Origin: Triangularia verruculosa | Taxonomy: Eukaryota > Ascomycota > Sordariomycetes > Sordariales > Podosporaceae | Assembly (NCBI GenBank): GCA_033296885.1 | Contig: MU863919.1 | Location: 62,001-126,000, forward strand | Direction of reading: 5' to 3' | DNA length: 64,000 bases | Part shown: in pieces, positions 11,765 to 23,310 of the stretch | Position numbering within the stretch: position 1 is the stretch's first letter | Layout of the letters: the number at the start of each line of letters is the position of its first letter | The notes under the pieces: model-generated | The model's input: the letters and a program-made list of their open reading frames with translations, nothing else | The model's database searches: none | What the model was told of the DNA's origin: nothing | Position numbers and translations under genes: made by a program

Positions 11765-14450
11765 CTACCTCTTAAACACCGTAGCCCCCAACCTCTCAAT
11801 CTCCCTCCCCTCATTCGACCCCCTCCCCGCCGCCTCCAACAACCTCGCCCAGCTCTCCGCATCCCTCATCTTCACCGCCTCCTCCGCCGCCCTAACCCTC
11901 ATCCCGCACTTCTCATACATCGTGATCGTCGCCCCGTGCTCCAGCCCCGTGCACTTTGGAATAAACAACGCCGCCAACCTCGGGTTCCCCGCCTGCAGGC
12001 ACTGATTAAAAAACGGTTCCCACCCAATCGGGGATTTCCTCTGCTTGGAGATCTCCTCGATCTCGTTCCAGTCTCTCTTTGCCACCAACGCTTGCAGTCT
12101 AAGGTGGTTATGAATGTGTTAGTATTGTGCGATAGGGAAAAGGGGAAGGAAAGAGGAGAACACACCTAACCCACCACCCTACTCTTTCAGGAACTTTGAA
12201 TTCGCTCTGAATCTTCTTTGCGCGCCCGCTGTAGCCCAATCTGTAGAGCTTGAACATTGTCTGCTGGACGCTGAGGCCTGCGAAGTGATCCCCCAGGTCT
12301 CTGTCAAAGCCCTCCTGCAGTCTCAGCAGCAAGCTCGCTTCCTTCAGCACTCCAATCTCAAAGGCGTTTTCTTTGGCGTTATCCGCCAGCAACTTGGCAG
12401 CCAAGGCAAGTTTATCACCCGCAGTCCTACTCTCCGGCTGTCTCAACGCTTCCCTGACAAAAACTGCCGCTCCGTCTACCCGGCGGTCGTCTTGGTAGTA
12501 GAGATCTTTCAGCATGGCGGTGTCCTCGTGGCCGTCGCCGTCTCCCTCATGGGCAGCTGCTTCTACCAAGGCAGTGGCGGTGGGTCGGGAGTTGATCACG
12601 CGGAAGAAGGAAGCCAGGGGTAGTTTCCGCCGGAGTTGGTGGAGGACAAAGTAGATCAGATCTGTATCGCCCGACTCGATGGCCTTGTCCAGAGCGAGTT
12701 CGTCTTCTTCCATCGAAAGGAGCAAGGGAACTTGCCTCCCAGCACGAGGTTCGTGGTTGAGCAGTTCGGTAGCCAGGCGGCCCCTTCCCTCTTCGTAGGC
12801 TGCCCTGGCGATGGCTTCGAATGAAATTCCCGGCTTTCCTGAGAGCTTTTCAACAATCTTTCGGCAGGTGGTGTCATCGTCTTCTGAGCCTAGTCGAACC
12901 TTGGCTGACGCCCAATGGACGTAGATTTTGTCTGTTGGGAGGCGGAGATAAGCTGCTATCCGGAGCGCAAGAAGATATTCGTGGCGATTGAGCAAGCGGG
13001 CGATAAGTCCAGATGGGGACAGACGCTGGTATTGCTCGTAGGATAAGGGGAGGCCAATCTTGTAATTACGGACGGCATTGAGAACACGGAGGGTTTCGCA
13101 CATGTCGACAAAGTCGTCGCTGTTGTAGATGTCGAGGACGGATTTACCAAAGGAGGCGGCTTTGAGAAGTTGCTTCTGCCAGTGTTCACTGAATTCTTGA
13201 CCAGCGGCGTTGACGCACTTGTCAACTGCCCCGACAAGGTGAGGGCGAATAAGCTGAACGTTGTCGTCTGCTTTTGGGGACTGCATTTCAAGCTGCTCCA
13301 CGGCATCGAGTAGAATGGATGCTGGTGAATCGGAGCCTAGCTTGAATACCTCTTCCGTATCCTCCGGGACTTTTTGAAGGAAATCGCATCTGTCGTTGGC
13401 GATGATCCTTACGCCGTCATAGTCTGGCACTGGTTAGTAGATGACCAGGATTATTATCTCAGAGGTCACTCACCGGGCAAGAGATGGACTCGACCACTGT
13501 CGTAATAGAACTTGACCGACTCCCCATATGGACCAACAAGGTGAACCTCATCTTCCCAGGCAATGACAACCGCATCGTTGCCACACCACTCAACGTATTT
13601 TGGCGGAATCTTGGATTTGGAGTCATGCTCGCTCAGATTCTCTTCGAATGTGCTGTTGATAACGTGAACCTTTCCGGCCTTGGTGTATAATGCCACAAAT
13701 TTCCCACTCGGCGACACAGTGATATGAGTAAAAGGCCCTTGGTCTAGGCCGCGATCTTCACAGGCTGTAGCATCTGACACATAGATGGTTTGGCCAATAC
13801 TGAGAAGGACTTCGACCGATCGAGAGTTTGTATATGATGGCGGAATAAGACTCCAAGAGTCGACCTGTCCTTCTGGAGGTGGTGCAAGGAGCTTTGGCCG
13901 AGGCTCACTGTATGAGGAGACTGAGATAAGGGAGTTGTTGTTGAGAAGCGCAACGAGGCCATGGGCATAGAATTTGCAGGACTTGACACCCGAGTCTTCG
14001 GCCCCATTTCCAAGTGAGAACTGAGTAAACTCTCCTTGCAAGTCGAAATAACATCTCACAGTACCATCGGCAGTGATGACCAGCAACTTCTCATCTTCAG
14101 ACCAGCCAAGGCCCTTGATAGAGCCGTTGTCCCACGGTATTGAGAGTATCGGTTCGCCCCCGGCACAGCTATAGATGTCGATACTAGGCTTGGATGCTCT
14201 CGTTGGTTGATATGCTACCAGTTTGCCTTCATCACGATATAAAGCTGTCGGGTGTCAACATCCATCATGGGGGGATCGGGGATATGCGGGTTGGCAGCCA
14301 CTCACCTATAGCACCGCTGTAAGGTGCACCGGCGACGATATAGTTGTCCAGGTCCAGGTCCTGATCAAAAACCTGGGTATACAGCTGCACCTTGCGGTAA
14401 AATGACGGACCAAGCTGTTCCCAGCCTGCAGTTGGATGAGCGACGTCCAT
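11765..14450 (-). CDS. VPS16: Vacuolar protein sorting protein Vps16 (HOPS/CORVET core)
   Basis: Core subunit of the class C tethering complexes HOPS and CORVET, needed for endosome and vacuole fusion; it binds Vps33 (family knowledge). Four exons on the minus strand, 14450-14306, 14244-13474, 13423-12166 and 12098-11765, join in phase to 835 residues, close to the usual length. Introns are 61, 50, and 67 bp with good CTAAC-type branch sites. The N-terminal half is a beta-propeller-like region (MDVAHPTAGWEQLGPSFYRK, then SIPWDNGSIKGLGWSEDEKL). The C-terminal half is an alpha-solenoid (LSYEQYQRLSPSGLIARLL, EIGVLKEASLLLRLQ, FIPKCTGLEHGATITMYEK), matching Vps16_N and Vps16_C. It is divergent from ATG16, so two vacuole-directed genes share a 375-bp promoter region. 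Confidence 0.95.
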
Positions 14451-14825
14451 CTTTTGTCATCTCCCCATATTTGGTCCTGCGGATGTTGTTTGGTGATGCA
14501 TCCCAGCTCACACTGATGCTCGGGGGAGCTCACTGCCCAGCCTGCTCCAGTTGTGAGCTGGCTACCGCGCAATCCACACTGTGTGACCCCCTGCCTGGCA
14601 AGCACGGACCCCTGAGCAAACAAGGCAACCCCAACCCCCAAGCTCACCGACAACCCCTGTCACAATCGCGGGGTTCAACATGTAAATTCACCTTCACTGC
14701 ATCATGGCCCAACTTTAAGCTCCCGGACATTCGTTATCCGTTTCTCAACTTCGCTTTCTCTCTTCTTTGCTTGTCTTCTTTGGGTGATACTCTAATTTAC
14801 ATCCCCCTTCTTACCGCCTCCAGCC
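14451..14825. promoter_or_regulatory. Shared divergent promoter VPS16/ATG16
   Basis: Compact 375-bp interval between diverging starts of two genes acting in vacuolar delivery. Pyrimidine-rich plus-strand sequence precedes the ATG16 start (14745-14825). No specific binding site could be assigned. Confidence 0.45.
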
Positions 14826-15580
14826 ATGGAAGACTGGCGAACAGAATACATCACCGGAATCAGGGATGCCGAGAAGCAGCATCCCGTTAACCGCGAGCTA
14901 ATCGCAGCCTGTCAGTCCAAGCCAGTTCCACTCTTCAAAACGACAACAGCACACACCAACCCCGCCATCACCATCACCTCCTCCCCCTCCCTCCTCCTCC
15001 CTTCCCAAACTAACTTTCCCTCCCATCAGACTCCCTCCTCTGCGACCGCCTCTCCTCCCTCGAAGCCGAAAAAGCCTCGCTCCAATCCCAACTATCCTCC
15101 CAAACCACCTCCTCCCCAAATACAAAACCCCCAAAGGGAACCCCGTCCCCACCAGCAGCAACCCAAGATGACACACCAACCATAACTCGCCTCCGCCTCG
15201 ACCTCGCCGAAGCCCTCCGCTCCAAATCCCACTTCCAGTCCCGCCTCCAAAAAGCCGACGAAGAGCTCGTCCGCCTCCGCGCCAGAACCACTCAGGATTC
15301 GAAAGCCCTCCAAGATCTGACCTCCCAGCATCGCACGCTGTCTCGGAAACTCCGCGATCGGGAGGAAGAACTCCGCGCGAAAAAGAAGCTGGTCGAGGAC
15401 GTCCAAGATGAGCTTGCGGTTCTCAACATGCAGCTCGACCAAGTCGAGAAGCAGCGCGCGACAAAAGAAGCCGAGTACAAGCAGCTTCTCGATCGGTATA
15501 TGAGGCGGATAGGTCAAGAGGCTGAGGCGATGAATCTGGAACATGAACCGCATTCTTCCTCGGGAAGGAAGAAGAGGTGA
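14826..15580 (+). CDS. ATG16: Autophagy protein Atg16
   Basis: Coiled-coil partner of the Atg12-Atg5 conjugate; the complex directs Atg8 lipidation on the phagophore (family knowledge). Exons 14826-14910 and 15030-15580 join in phase 1 to 211 residues. The N-terminus MEDWRTEYITGIRDAEKQHP is the Atg5-binding helix with the conserved W and Y. After the splice, ELIAAYSLLCDRLSSLEAEK matches the family. A Ser/Thr/Pro linker (about 50-75) leads into a long coiled coil (about 78-200) ending MNLEHEPHSSSGRKKR. The 119-bp intron has a weaker GTCAGT donor but a good TAACT/CATCAG 3' end. The length matches fungal Atg16. Confidence 0.9.
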
Positions 15581-15933
15581 ATTTGCGCCGGATTTCATCG
15601 CAACAACAATGGTTGCGTTGAAGACGAAACAGTCGATTTCAGGGACAGCATGCTCTCACTGATATACTTTTGGAATGGATGTGGATATCTGAACAAGGTG
15701 CGTCTACATTATACATGCGGTCTTTTCGCTCGCGCTGTTCCTCTTTCGCTTTCTTTTCTTCCCTAGTCTCTTTATACATGAGCAAATCATGAAAAGCAAT
15801 ACTTGAACAAGTATTCAACGCCCGAACCTCCCAAAAACCAGATGTCCATCCTTCCAGCACCGCGCTTTTCTATAACGCTCAACGTTACCAAAACGCTCCT
15901 GTCCTAACAGAAGAAAACCAAACACAGAGAAAA
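15581..15933. other. Convergent intergenic region ATG16/DOT1
   Basis: This 353 bp holds both 3' flanks of converging genes. Nothing beyond short random frames is seen. Confidence 0.5.
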
Positions 15934-17557
15934 TTACTTCCTCGTCGAGATACAATACGTCCCCGCCGCCCCCGTCCAGCTGACATACTCCTCCGGGTAT
16001 GTCAAATGCTCCACATCCAAAATCGACGAAGCGACATCGTTCTCGGCCAGCTTGTTGTCGTGCACAAAAGTCTTGAGCGACACTATCTTGCATCCGATCT
16101 TCAGGTCGAGGAACATGTTGACAAGATTATCGTTGAGTTGTGAGGTGAAGGCTTGGTTGTTCACCAGCACCACGTCGGCGCGTTTGAGGGACTCGAGAAT
16201 CGGTTCGTTCTTGCGGAAGTCTCCCCGTTCAAGATACACCTTCCCTGGCGCGATGCCCCATAGGCGACAGCGAGCGGCAAACTCCTTCTTTTGCGCATCG
16301 GCGAGGTTGCAAGCGTTCTCCATCATCTCGCACCCCCAACTTTCACAGCCTACTTCTAGCGCCGCTTGAAGAACAACGTTTCCGACTCCGGAACCCAGAT
16401 CAACGAAGACCATATCCGAGGTTAATTGTGTCCGCTCGAAAATGTCGGAGATGAAAGGGTGGAGGAGTTCGCCATAAACGTTGTCGGTGCCGTTTTCGTA
16501 CTTGGCGAGGAGCTCGACTTTGGGGGCTACGGTGCGGTCGTATACCTGGTCTAGGATGAAGGAGACCAGTTCCTGCGGGACTCCTCGCATACTTTCCAGG
16601 TTCTTGGCGATCACACCTTTGCGCTGGAGAGTAAATAGACTCTCGCTATACTCTTTCAGCGCTGCTTTGAAGCCTTTGCCGTCATTGAGATTCTTGCAGC
16701 GTTCCAGCCGGCGGTAGATGCCGGAGTTTTGGTCTAGAAAGGGGCGCGCTTCCTCTTCGGAGAGGTAGATGGATGCGACATGACGGACTACTGTCAAGAT
16801 ATCCTGAGCGCCTTCGATTTTGTCTTTACCTTTTACCAGTTCGTACCTGTGAAAGAGGTGCAATGTTAGCCTTTCAATGCGCGGGCCAAACTGTATTTAC
16901 CTTGTCAAAAGCCAAAATAGCAGTCTTTAAGAATAGTGGCAAAAATCGGAAAGCGTACTTCTCCTTGTAGTTGGAGCCCGGGTAGCGTAACCGGACGCCC
17001 ACCTCATCTCTTGACAGACCCATGACAGGTTGGCATTTTTCGCTCAGGCTGGCCACTTCCACGGCGTGAATTATTGGTAACAATTCATTGTCTGTCTCCT
17101 TGTCGCCCTTCCATACCTTGGGATGACGGACCCGACGGTTGGGGTCGATAATCCGCCGTTGTTCGAGACGCTTGAGGCGCTTTCGTGGGTCGAGCTGATC
17201 TTGCCAGTCGTCATCCGAGGCCGAGTCGGAATCGGAGTCTGAGTCGAAGGAAGGGGACGCTGGAGAGTGACTAGCTCGTGGGCGCTTGCGGCTCACGGAG
17301 GAGGAAGACTTCAGGGCGGAGGATGGATCGAGGTAGCGGGAAGAGCCATTTTGGAGTTTCCTGGCCGAGGGTGGGAGGGGAGATGCGCGAGGGGTTGAGT
17401 TGGTGGAGGGGGATGCGCGCGCCGAGGAGGAGAGATTTCTCGAGGCGGAGGAGGGGGCGGAGGTGGGTTTTGGTTTGGGCTTTTCGGGGACGGTCTTCTT
17501 TACCGCGCGGACCTCGGTTTTTACTTTGAATTTTGATTTTTGGTTGAAGATACTCAT
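15934..17557 (-). CDS. DOT1: Histone H3 lysine-79 methyltransferase Dot1
   Basis: Non-SET methyltransferase that modifies H3K79 in the nucleosome core, linked to telomeric silencing and the DNA-damage checkpoint (family knowledge). Exons 17557-16959 and 16846-15934 (112-bp intron) join in phase 2 to 503 residues. Residues 1-130 are basic and Ser/Pro-rich (MSIFNQKSKFKVKTEVRAVK) with an acidic Asp/Ser run before DPRKRLKRLEQRR. The catalytic fold follows: YELVKGKDKIEGAQDIL at the splice junction, the SAM-binding motif FVDLGSGVGNVVLQAALEVG (about 347-366), the acidic E of WGCEMMENA, and NNQAF (about 426), the NPPY-like active-site loop of Dot1. The C-terminus ends with a VSWTG strand. The junction rebuilds EKYELVKG, supporting the intron. 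Confidence 0.95.
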
Positions 17558-19770
17558 CTTCGGGTAGGGCGGTGCGCTGGCGAGGCTTCGGTCCGGGGTA
17601 GGGGCTCGAGGTGAAGAGGAGGAGGAGCAGGGTAATGAGGGTCGTCCTCACAGAGGAGGGAAAGGAGCGGACGAGTACGGTGTGTATCGGGGTAATGGCT
17701 GGAACGGAACCGGAGACGGCAAGGGAACAGCGACGCGTGGCGCTGGCGCGATGGGAATCTCGCTGTCGCAAAGTAAAAAAGAAGGTAGCTGAGAAGGGCT
17801 TCTAGGTACTTGTGAAAAGTTGTAGCCCCGGTACAGTTGTATGGCGGTGCTGAATCGTAGAAAGAGGGGTCGTCGCTGGCCGTCGGTGGTGGTGAGACAC
17901 GAGGTGTGGAAGGATTTCAGCTCGGTGAGGCGGCAGCGCTCATTTTCTCCCCGCTGAATGTCAAGGCAAGGCGACTTTGACAGCTGCCGGCTCGCAGAAA
18001 GGCCGCGCTAGCGAGCCTGCACTGTGGTGCCATTTCTCGAAGTCATGTGACTGGACTCGGCGTAAAAGTACCAGTGGAGCAGGCGATAAGATAACACCGA
18101 TGTTCGCTGATAAGGATCCTCCAGCCATCCATATGTTGGCCTCGTGTAAGTGGACGGTTGGCCTCCTTCATAAGCTATACCACAGGCGCTGCGGGCATGG
18201 AGCATATACATTCTACAAGGTCTCATACATGAACCACATGAGCTCGAGATGGTTTCACTCAGAAGGACCCTGTATCACCGAAGAGCTCACACGGAGTTTC
18301 ATGACGGTAATCCATCGAACCACTGGAGGCCCCTCGATGCTGTGAAAGAGCCCAAGAGAAACATCATGATACGAATCACATGCTCACGTGCAAGACTGTT
18401 CTCGTCCTTTCCATTAGCCATCTGGTTGGGACAGACTCGTCTCAAAGAACACTGATCTACCTGTCTTTCAAGATGTATCAGATCGACATCGAGGGAATGA
18501 ACCAGACATTTCCTCGGGGTCGAGAGGCGGGGAAAGCCATGATGCCGTCGTTTTGCATACTCGTGGCAGGGTGGAGCGTCTCATGACCAGAAGGAGCGGC
18601 TTCCCACACCTCTAGCTCTTGAAGTTCAGACAAATCATTTCAAAGGTTGAAATTGATGGCCAGCAGAAACTGGAATTCTGCACAACAATATGAGGTGATG
18701 TTAGTGGCTGTCACTGCTGTCAAGAAATTGCTGCAACGCTTCAGGCGGACACGTTTTGACGTTCGATCCACAGACCCTGGGTCCACATCTATGACGTCAT
18801 GGATCGCGACCTCTCGTCGTTTGCAGCCACAACGTCGCGAAACCGTGCTCTTTGTGTTCAAAGCCCAACGTTTGGATAACCGTTACGTCAAATCTCCCAT
18901 TTCCGGCGTGTTGGATACGAAGCGGGTTTACACGTGTGTCTGGGAATGGAGAAAGCTGCCATCACCATCCTTGATACCTCGCTGCCTCCACACATTACAG
19001 ATCTGAAGCATGACAATCCACAGCGGTCGGCACAAGGGGAGAGTCGATTCGTTATATGGGCAGCGGGCGCCAAGACGGGTTCGAATCGGCAAGGTGGTGC
19101 GGGTGCCGTCGAATCAGGGTGGTGGGATCTGGAGAGCTTTGTTTGGGATGACAACAGCCATGGCCCGAAAGCTGGAGCTGTGACGCATGCATTGAATCGC
19201 GGGAAGAGCTCGAATCCATGCTGGGCCAGATCCTTGCTGATGACCTGCCAGCCATGCCAGCTTCATGGCAGTCTCCAAGTCTAGCGTGTGAAGCTGCATG
19301 TTCGTGGAAGAGCTTGCAGCTACTGGCTAGACCCCGTTGAGGAAAGGGAACAGGGAAAGAGCAAAGACGGACCAGTCAAACTGGCCCAGGCTCAACGGCT
19401 CAACGATCCAAGGCAGGACCCAAACCGTCTGTACCTCTCCGGCATTCTTTCCTTCTCTTTGGTATGACGCATTCAATCATTTCACAGGTGCTCCCCACGC
19501 AGCAACGTCACCTTGGCCGGGCTTGTCTCTTCTCCTGCTGGTATTAAACGGCCTCCCACCGTCACCCGTGGTCATACACCGGTCATCCTCTAAAACCTCG
19601 TTACTTCCCAGACCTTGTCTGCATTTTCCACTTTACTTCGAGACCAACGACCCGCAGCATCTGATACCCCGATACCCCCCACAGTTTATTTGTCTTTTTT
19701 TGTCGATACCCCCGATACTCTGCTAGTGATACCCTTTTTTCCTATCACCCAGTTATCAGATTGAACCGTC
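17558..19770. promoter_or_regulatory. 2.2 kb upstream region between DOT1 and HAM1-like gene
   Basis: Divergent intergenic region with only short, compositionally random frames. Pyrimidine-rich tracts at about 19670-19760 precede the HAM1-like start and probably mark its 5' UTR. A tRNA-like B-box string near 19077 was examined and rejected. No repeat or RNA gene was found. Confidence 0.45.
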
Positions 19771-22633
19771 ATGGCTACCGACGGGACAGCAAAGGTCAAC
19801 AGACCAACCAACATTAAGGAGAAGGAGGCCGACGTCAACCGCAAGCTTCAGTTCTACGGTATCGCCAGTGCCTTCCAGAATGGCAAAGTCCCATCGGTAT
19901 GTTTGCTTCTTCTACGGTTGGTGTTTTCAACTGCTAATGTCAACAAAGAACGACCAAATCGATGTCGCCCTGAGCAGTTTCCTCGAGTCTAAGGCGCTTT
20001 CAAACCCCTCAGCGAAGCTGTCTGGCGAAGGAAAGGCGCTTGCGGCTGATTTCAGGGAGGTGGTGAAGCAAGCAAAGAACCTTCTTCTGTCCAAGAATGA
20101 GGGTAACTTGCTTCAAGACTTCATCTGGCAGACACAGCAATTCGATCCCAAGAACGTCAGCGTACCTGGCGCTCCCGTTGACAAGGACACGGCGCAGCAA
20201 CACGGTAACCAGGCGCTCGAGGGTTTCCGTACTCTTGGGACCCTCATTATCACCAACGGCCAGTTCCGCAAGCTTCGTAAGTTGTCCTTCACTTATTCAG
20301 ACTCGAAAGCATACTAATTCCCCTTCAGTCAAGGATGCCACCATTCTTCTCCGAGATATGGCTGGCGATGCCGCCACCAATGCGGCTGCCCGTGTGAAGC
20401 CCTCGCATGAGGATCTTAACCAGATCGACACGCCCGCTGCGGACAACACCTGGCACGAGGCCCCCGATTTCAAGCAAAATAAGGAGGATATGAAGAACAA
20501 GTTGTCGAGCTACTACAAGGGCAACCCCAAGGAGGACGCCAAGGCCGCGGCAGCTGAGGGCACTTCCACTGCCCATCCTGGCGGGTCCTCAGACCCTCGA
20601 GATCTGGCCAACACGGCGGCTCACGACCAGCGCACTGGCGGATCATCTGGCATTAATGCTGTGGGCGGTGCCCAGGCTGCTGCCGGTGCTGCAAAGCGCC
20701 AGCTCGATGCCAACGTCGATCAAGAGACCAAGGACAAAGCCAAGGCCAAGAAGGACGAGTATCGTGCTCGTACTAAGGATTACTTCTCGAAGAAAATGCC
20801 CCAGGAGCGTCGTGAGCAGACCATCTGGCGTCTCAAGGTAAGACCTACTGTCTGCGAAATCTTTCCGGGCCTAGCTAACACTGGCCACAGAAAATGGTTC
20901 TAGAGTGCCAGCAACATCCCGATTATCACGCCGCCATCACAACCTTGTTGAACCTTGCCGAGATGTACGGTGACCATGCCAATCGGTTGGCCAAGGGTGG
21001 CACTGGTACTGTCAAGGAAACCCGCACCGGTCTGGCTCAGGCTGAAGGCGATCTCAAGACTCTGATTGAGCGCTTTGCCAACGGTACTTCGACTGATGAT
21101 CTCTGGGACTCCATCAATACCATCTATGAAGATGCCGATCGGGATCCTGAGCTCAGGGGTTGGTTCAAATCTTTGAACGTGTACATCCGCCGCTGCCTGC
21201 AGGAGCAGGGCTACATTCTCGACGACGATTCCAATGTCCAGTGGAACCGTCTCTACGACCAGGGCAACTACCTTCTCCGCACAAAGTACCGTGTGCATAC
21301 CGACCGCATTGTCGACGAGATCAAGTTCTTGGGTGACCAGTTCGACCAGGACCCCCAGAACAAGGCTTTCGCCAACTCCTTGACCAAGCTCTTCACGGAG
21401 CTCGGCAATGATGAGAACGGCAAGCCTACCTTCAAGCCCCATCTCATCAAGGATCTCACCGACGTAATTCTCCCTGCCATGTTTGAGAAGATCGCTTACA
21501 TCCCTGTGCCTCGCATCGAGTACTCCGACCATCAAATCGATGCTGTCATTGAGAACCTTGTTCTTGAGAGCGACAACTTCATGCCCAACATTCTCGAGAT
21601 TGCTAGTGAAAACTACATGCGATTTGGGCGCAAGAGTCTGAGCAACAAGAGCAAGCACTCGATTGACGTCAAGGTTGCCGGAGTCCAGATGGACTTGCGC
21701 GATGTCAGCTACTACATCAAGCGCAAGCAGGGCTTCCCCTCTCTCACCGACACGGGTGTGGCTAACATTCTGCTCGCCGGCGAAGGGTTCAGCTTTCGTA
21801 TGAAGATGGCTACCCCCGACGAGCGGGACTCGCAAAACTTCTTCAAGATTGACAAGGTGGATGTTGATGTCAAGAACCTACATATCAAACTTTCCAAGTC
21901 CAACCACAAGCTCTTGTTCAGTCTTTTCAAGCCCATCATGCTCAAGGTCCTTCGCCCCGGTCTGCAGAAGGCTTTGGAGAAGGCCATTAAGGACCAGGCT
22001 GCCAAGGCGGATAGAATGCTCTTCCAGATCAAGCAGGAGGCTGATCGTGCCATGGACCAGGCTCGCGAGGATCCTGAGAATGTGCCCAACATTTACAACC
22101 GCTACGTGACTGCGGCTCAGAAGCAGATCCTGCAGGGCAAGCAGAAGGCTCAAGCCATCGCGGCTGACAAGAAGGTCAACTATGCCATCACTAAGGAGGA
22201 CAGCATGTTCCCCAACATCCACCTTCCTGGTGGCATCAGCTCCAAGGCTACCGAATACAAGGAGCTTGCCCGCAAGGGTGACAAGTGGGAGAGCCCTGTC
22301 TTTTCTATTGGCAATGCCTCCAAGAGTCGTGACATTCCTCCTGCTCCCACTGTCACCCGCAAGCCACACACCACTGCTGCTGATACTGCTGTTTCCCATG
22401 GTGGCGCCCTTGCTGGTAACGGCGGTGCCTATTCTGGTAACGGTGACGCTTATGCTGCCAACGGCGGTACCTATTCCAACGGCGGTACCTATTCCAAGAA
22501 CGGCGGCGCTTATCCCAACGGTGGTGCGCATGCCAATGGCGGTGCGCTCAACGGTAGCGCGCTCAAGGACAAGACTCAACTTCCCCCAGCTGTCGCCCCC
22601 ACCGCGACCGGCCCAGCTGGTTATGCCGTTTAA
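19771..22633 (+). CDS. HAM1-like protein, BPI/TULIP-type lipid-binding fold
   Basis: Fungus-specific large protein of the family with HAM1_N and HAM1_C (formerly DUF4449) domains, thought to bind lipid through a BPI-like fold; the cellular role is not settled. Four exons, 19771-19896, 19949-20276, 20329-20837 and 20891-22633, join in phase to 901 residues; introns are 52, 52 and 53 bp. Conserved-looking blocks include NRKLQFYGIASAFQNGKVPS at the start, PGAPVDKDTAQQHGNQALEG, WRLKKMVLECQQHPDYHAA, and a long C-terminal half with IPVPRIEYSDHQIDAVIENL and FKPIMLKVLRPGLQKALEKA. Residues 230-330 are Ala/Gly/Lys-rich and probably disordered. The tail (about 820-880) is an Asn/Gly/Tyr repeat. There is no signal peptide or transmembrane span, so it is probably cytosolic. 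The family assignment is from recalled domain patterns and should be read as good, not certain. Confidence 0.75.
22400..22560 (+). repeat. Degenerate in-frame Asn-Gly-Gly repeat in HAM1-like gene
   Basis: About nine imperfect copies of an AAYGGYGGT-type codon triplet encode runs of the pattern N-G-G-[AT]-Y with short spacers (for example NGGTYSNGGTYSKNGGAYP). Adjacent copies around 22462-22497 are nearly identical at the DNA level, indicating slippage or unequal exchange. The reading frame is preserved. Confidence 0.75.
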
Positions 22634-23310
22634 GAGGTGATATGATTCTTTGCTATGGAAGAAAATGCGAGTGGGCTTTTGGGATTATGATACCAGAGTG
22701 CAATGGGATTCGGAAAGGGAGTCGAGTTTTTTATACCCAATTACAGTAATAATGGACAGTTGCGGTAGGATGGATTGGTTTGGAGGAGACAGACTGTGTA
22801 ATGATGGGGCGATGGCCGAAGGAAACAGGGAGGGCTTGGCTGTTGTATGTGTGTTAGTAGTGTATTCCCTACAAGGTAGTTCTTTTCTCTTGACGGATAA
22901 TGAATACCACGATGATTTCTTTCAATCAATATCAACAGTAAATGTATTGGTGTCTCAGCTATGACGTATTTGATCTCTCGGGTTAGGGTTTTGTATGTGC
23001 TGCTGCCTGTTGCTAGCGGGGGAGCGCAGGCAAATGACTTCGTCTCATAACAAAGGGTATATATGAGCAAGGGACTGTTCTACTAATTCTCTACTCTTTT
23101 CTCATCAGGTTTTCATCAATCCTAGCTTAAGCAAAACTTCAAAACTCTAGCGACTGATTTCCCAATTCAGAATTCCGGTTCTCTTCAGGGGAAGCCGAAG
23201 CTCGTCCCACACAGCGACGCCAATAACACCGACCGCATTTTTCCTTTTTCGGCCACATTTTGTTGACAATCCATTGAACATTCACTACCACGCGTCACCA
23301 AAGCGAAAAG
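22634..23310. promoter_or_regulatory. Intergenic region between HAM1-like gene and LIG4
   Basis: This 677 bp separates two plus-strand genes and holds the 3' flank of the first and promoter of the second. A possible TATA-like string (GGGTATATATGAG) lies at 23057-23067, about 250 bp upstream of the LIG4 start. No other element was recognised. Confidence 0.4.

Noticed and set aside
19015..19110. tRNA-like B box (GGTTCGAATC) near 19077
   Set aside because: The flanking bases do not form a T-stem, no A box lies at the right distance, and no acceptor stem can be drawn.
20900..21835. 311-codon open frame antisense to the HAM1-like gene
   Set aside because: Mirror frame produced by biased third positions of the sense gene; no domain or start context of its own.
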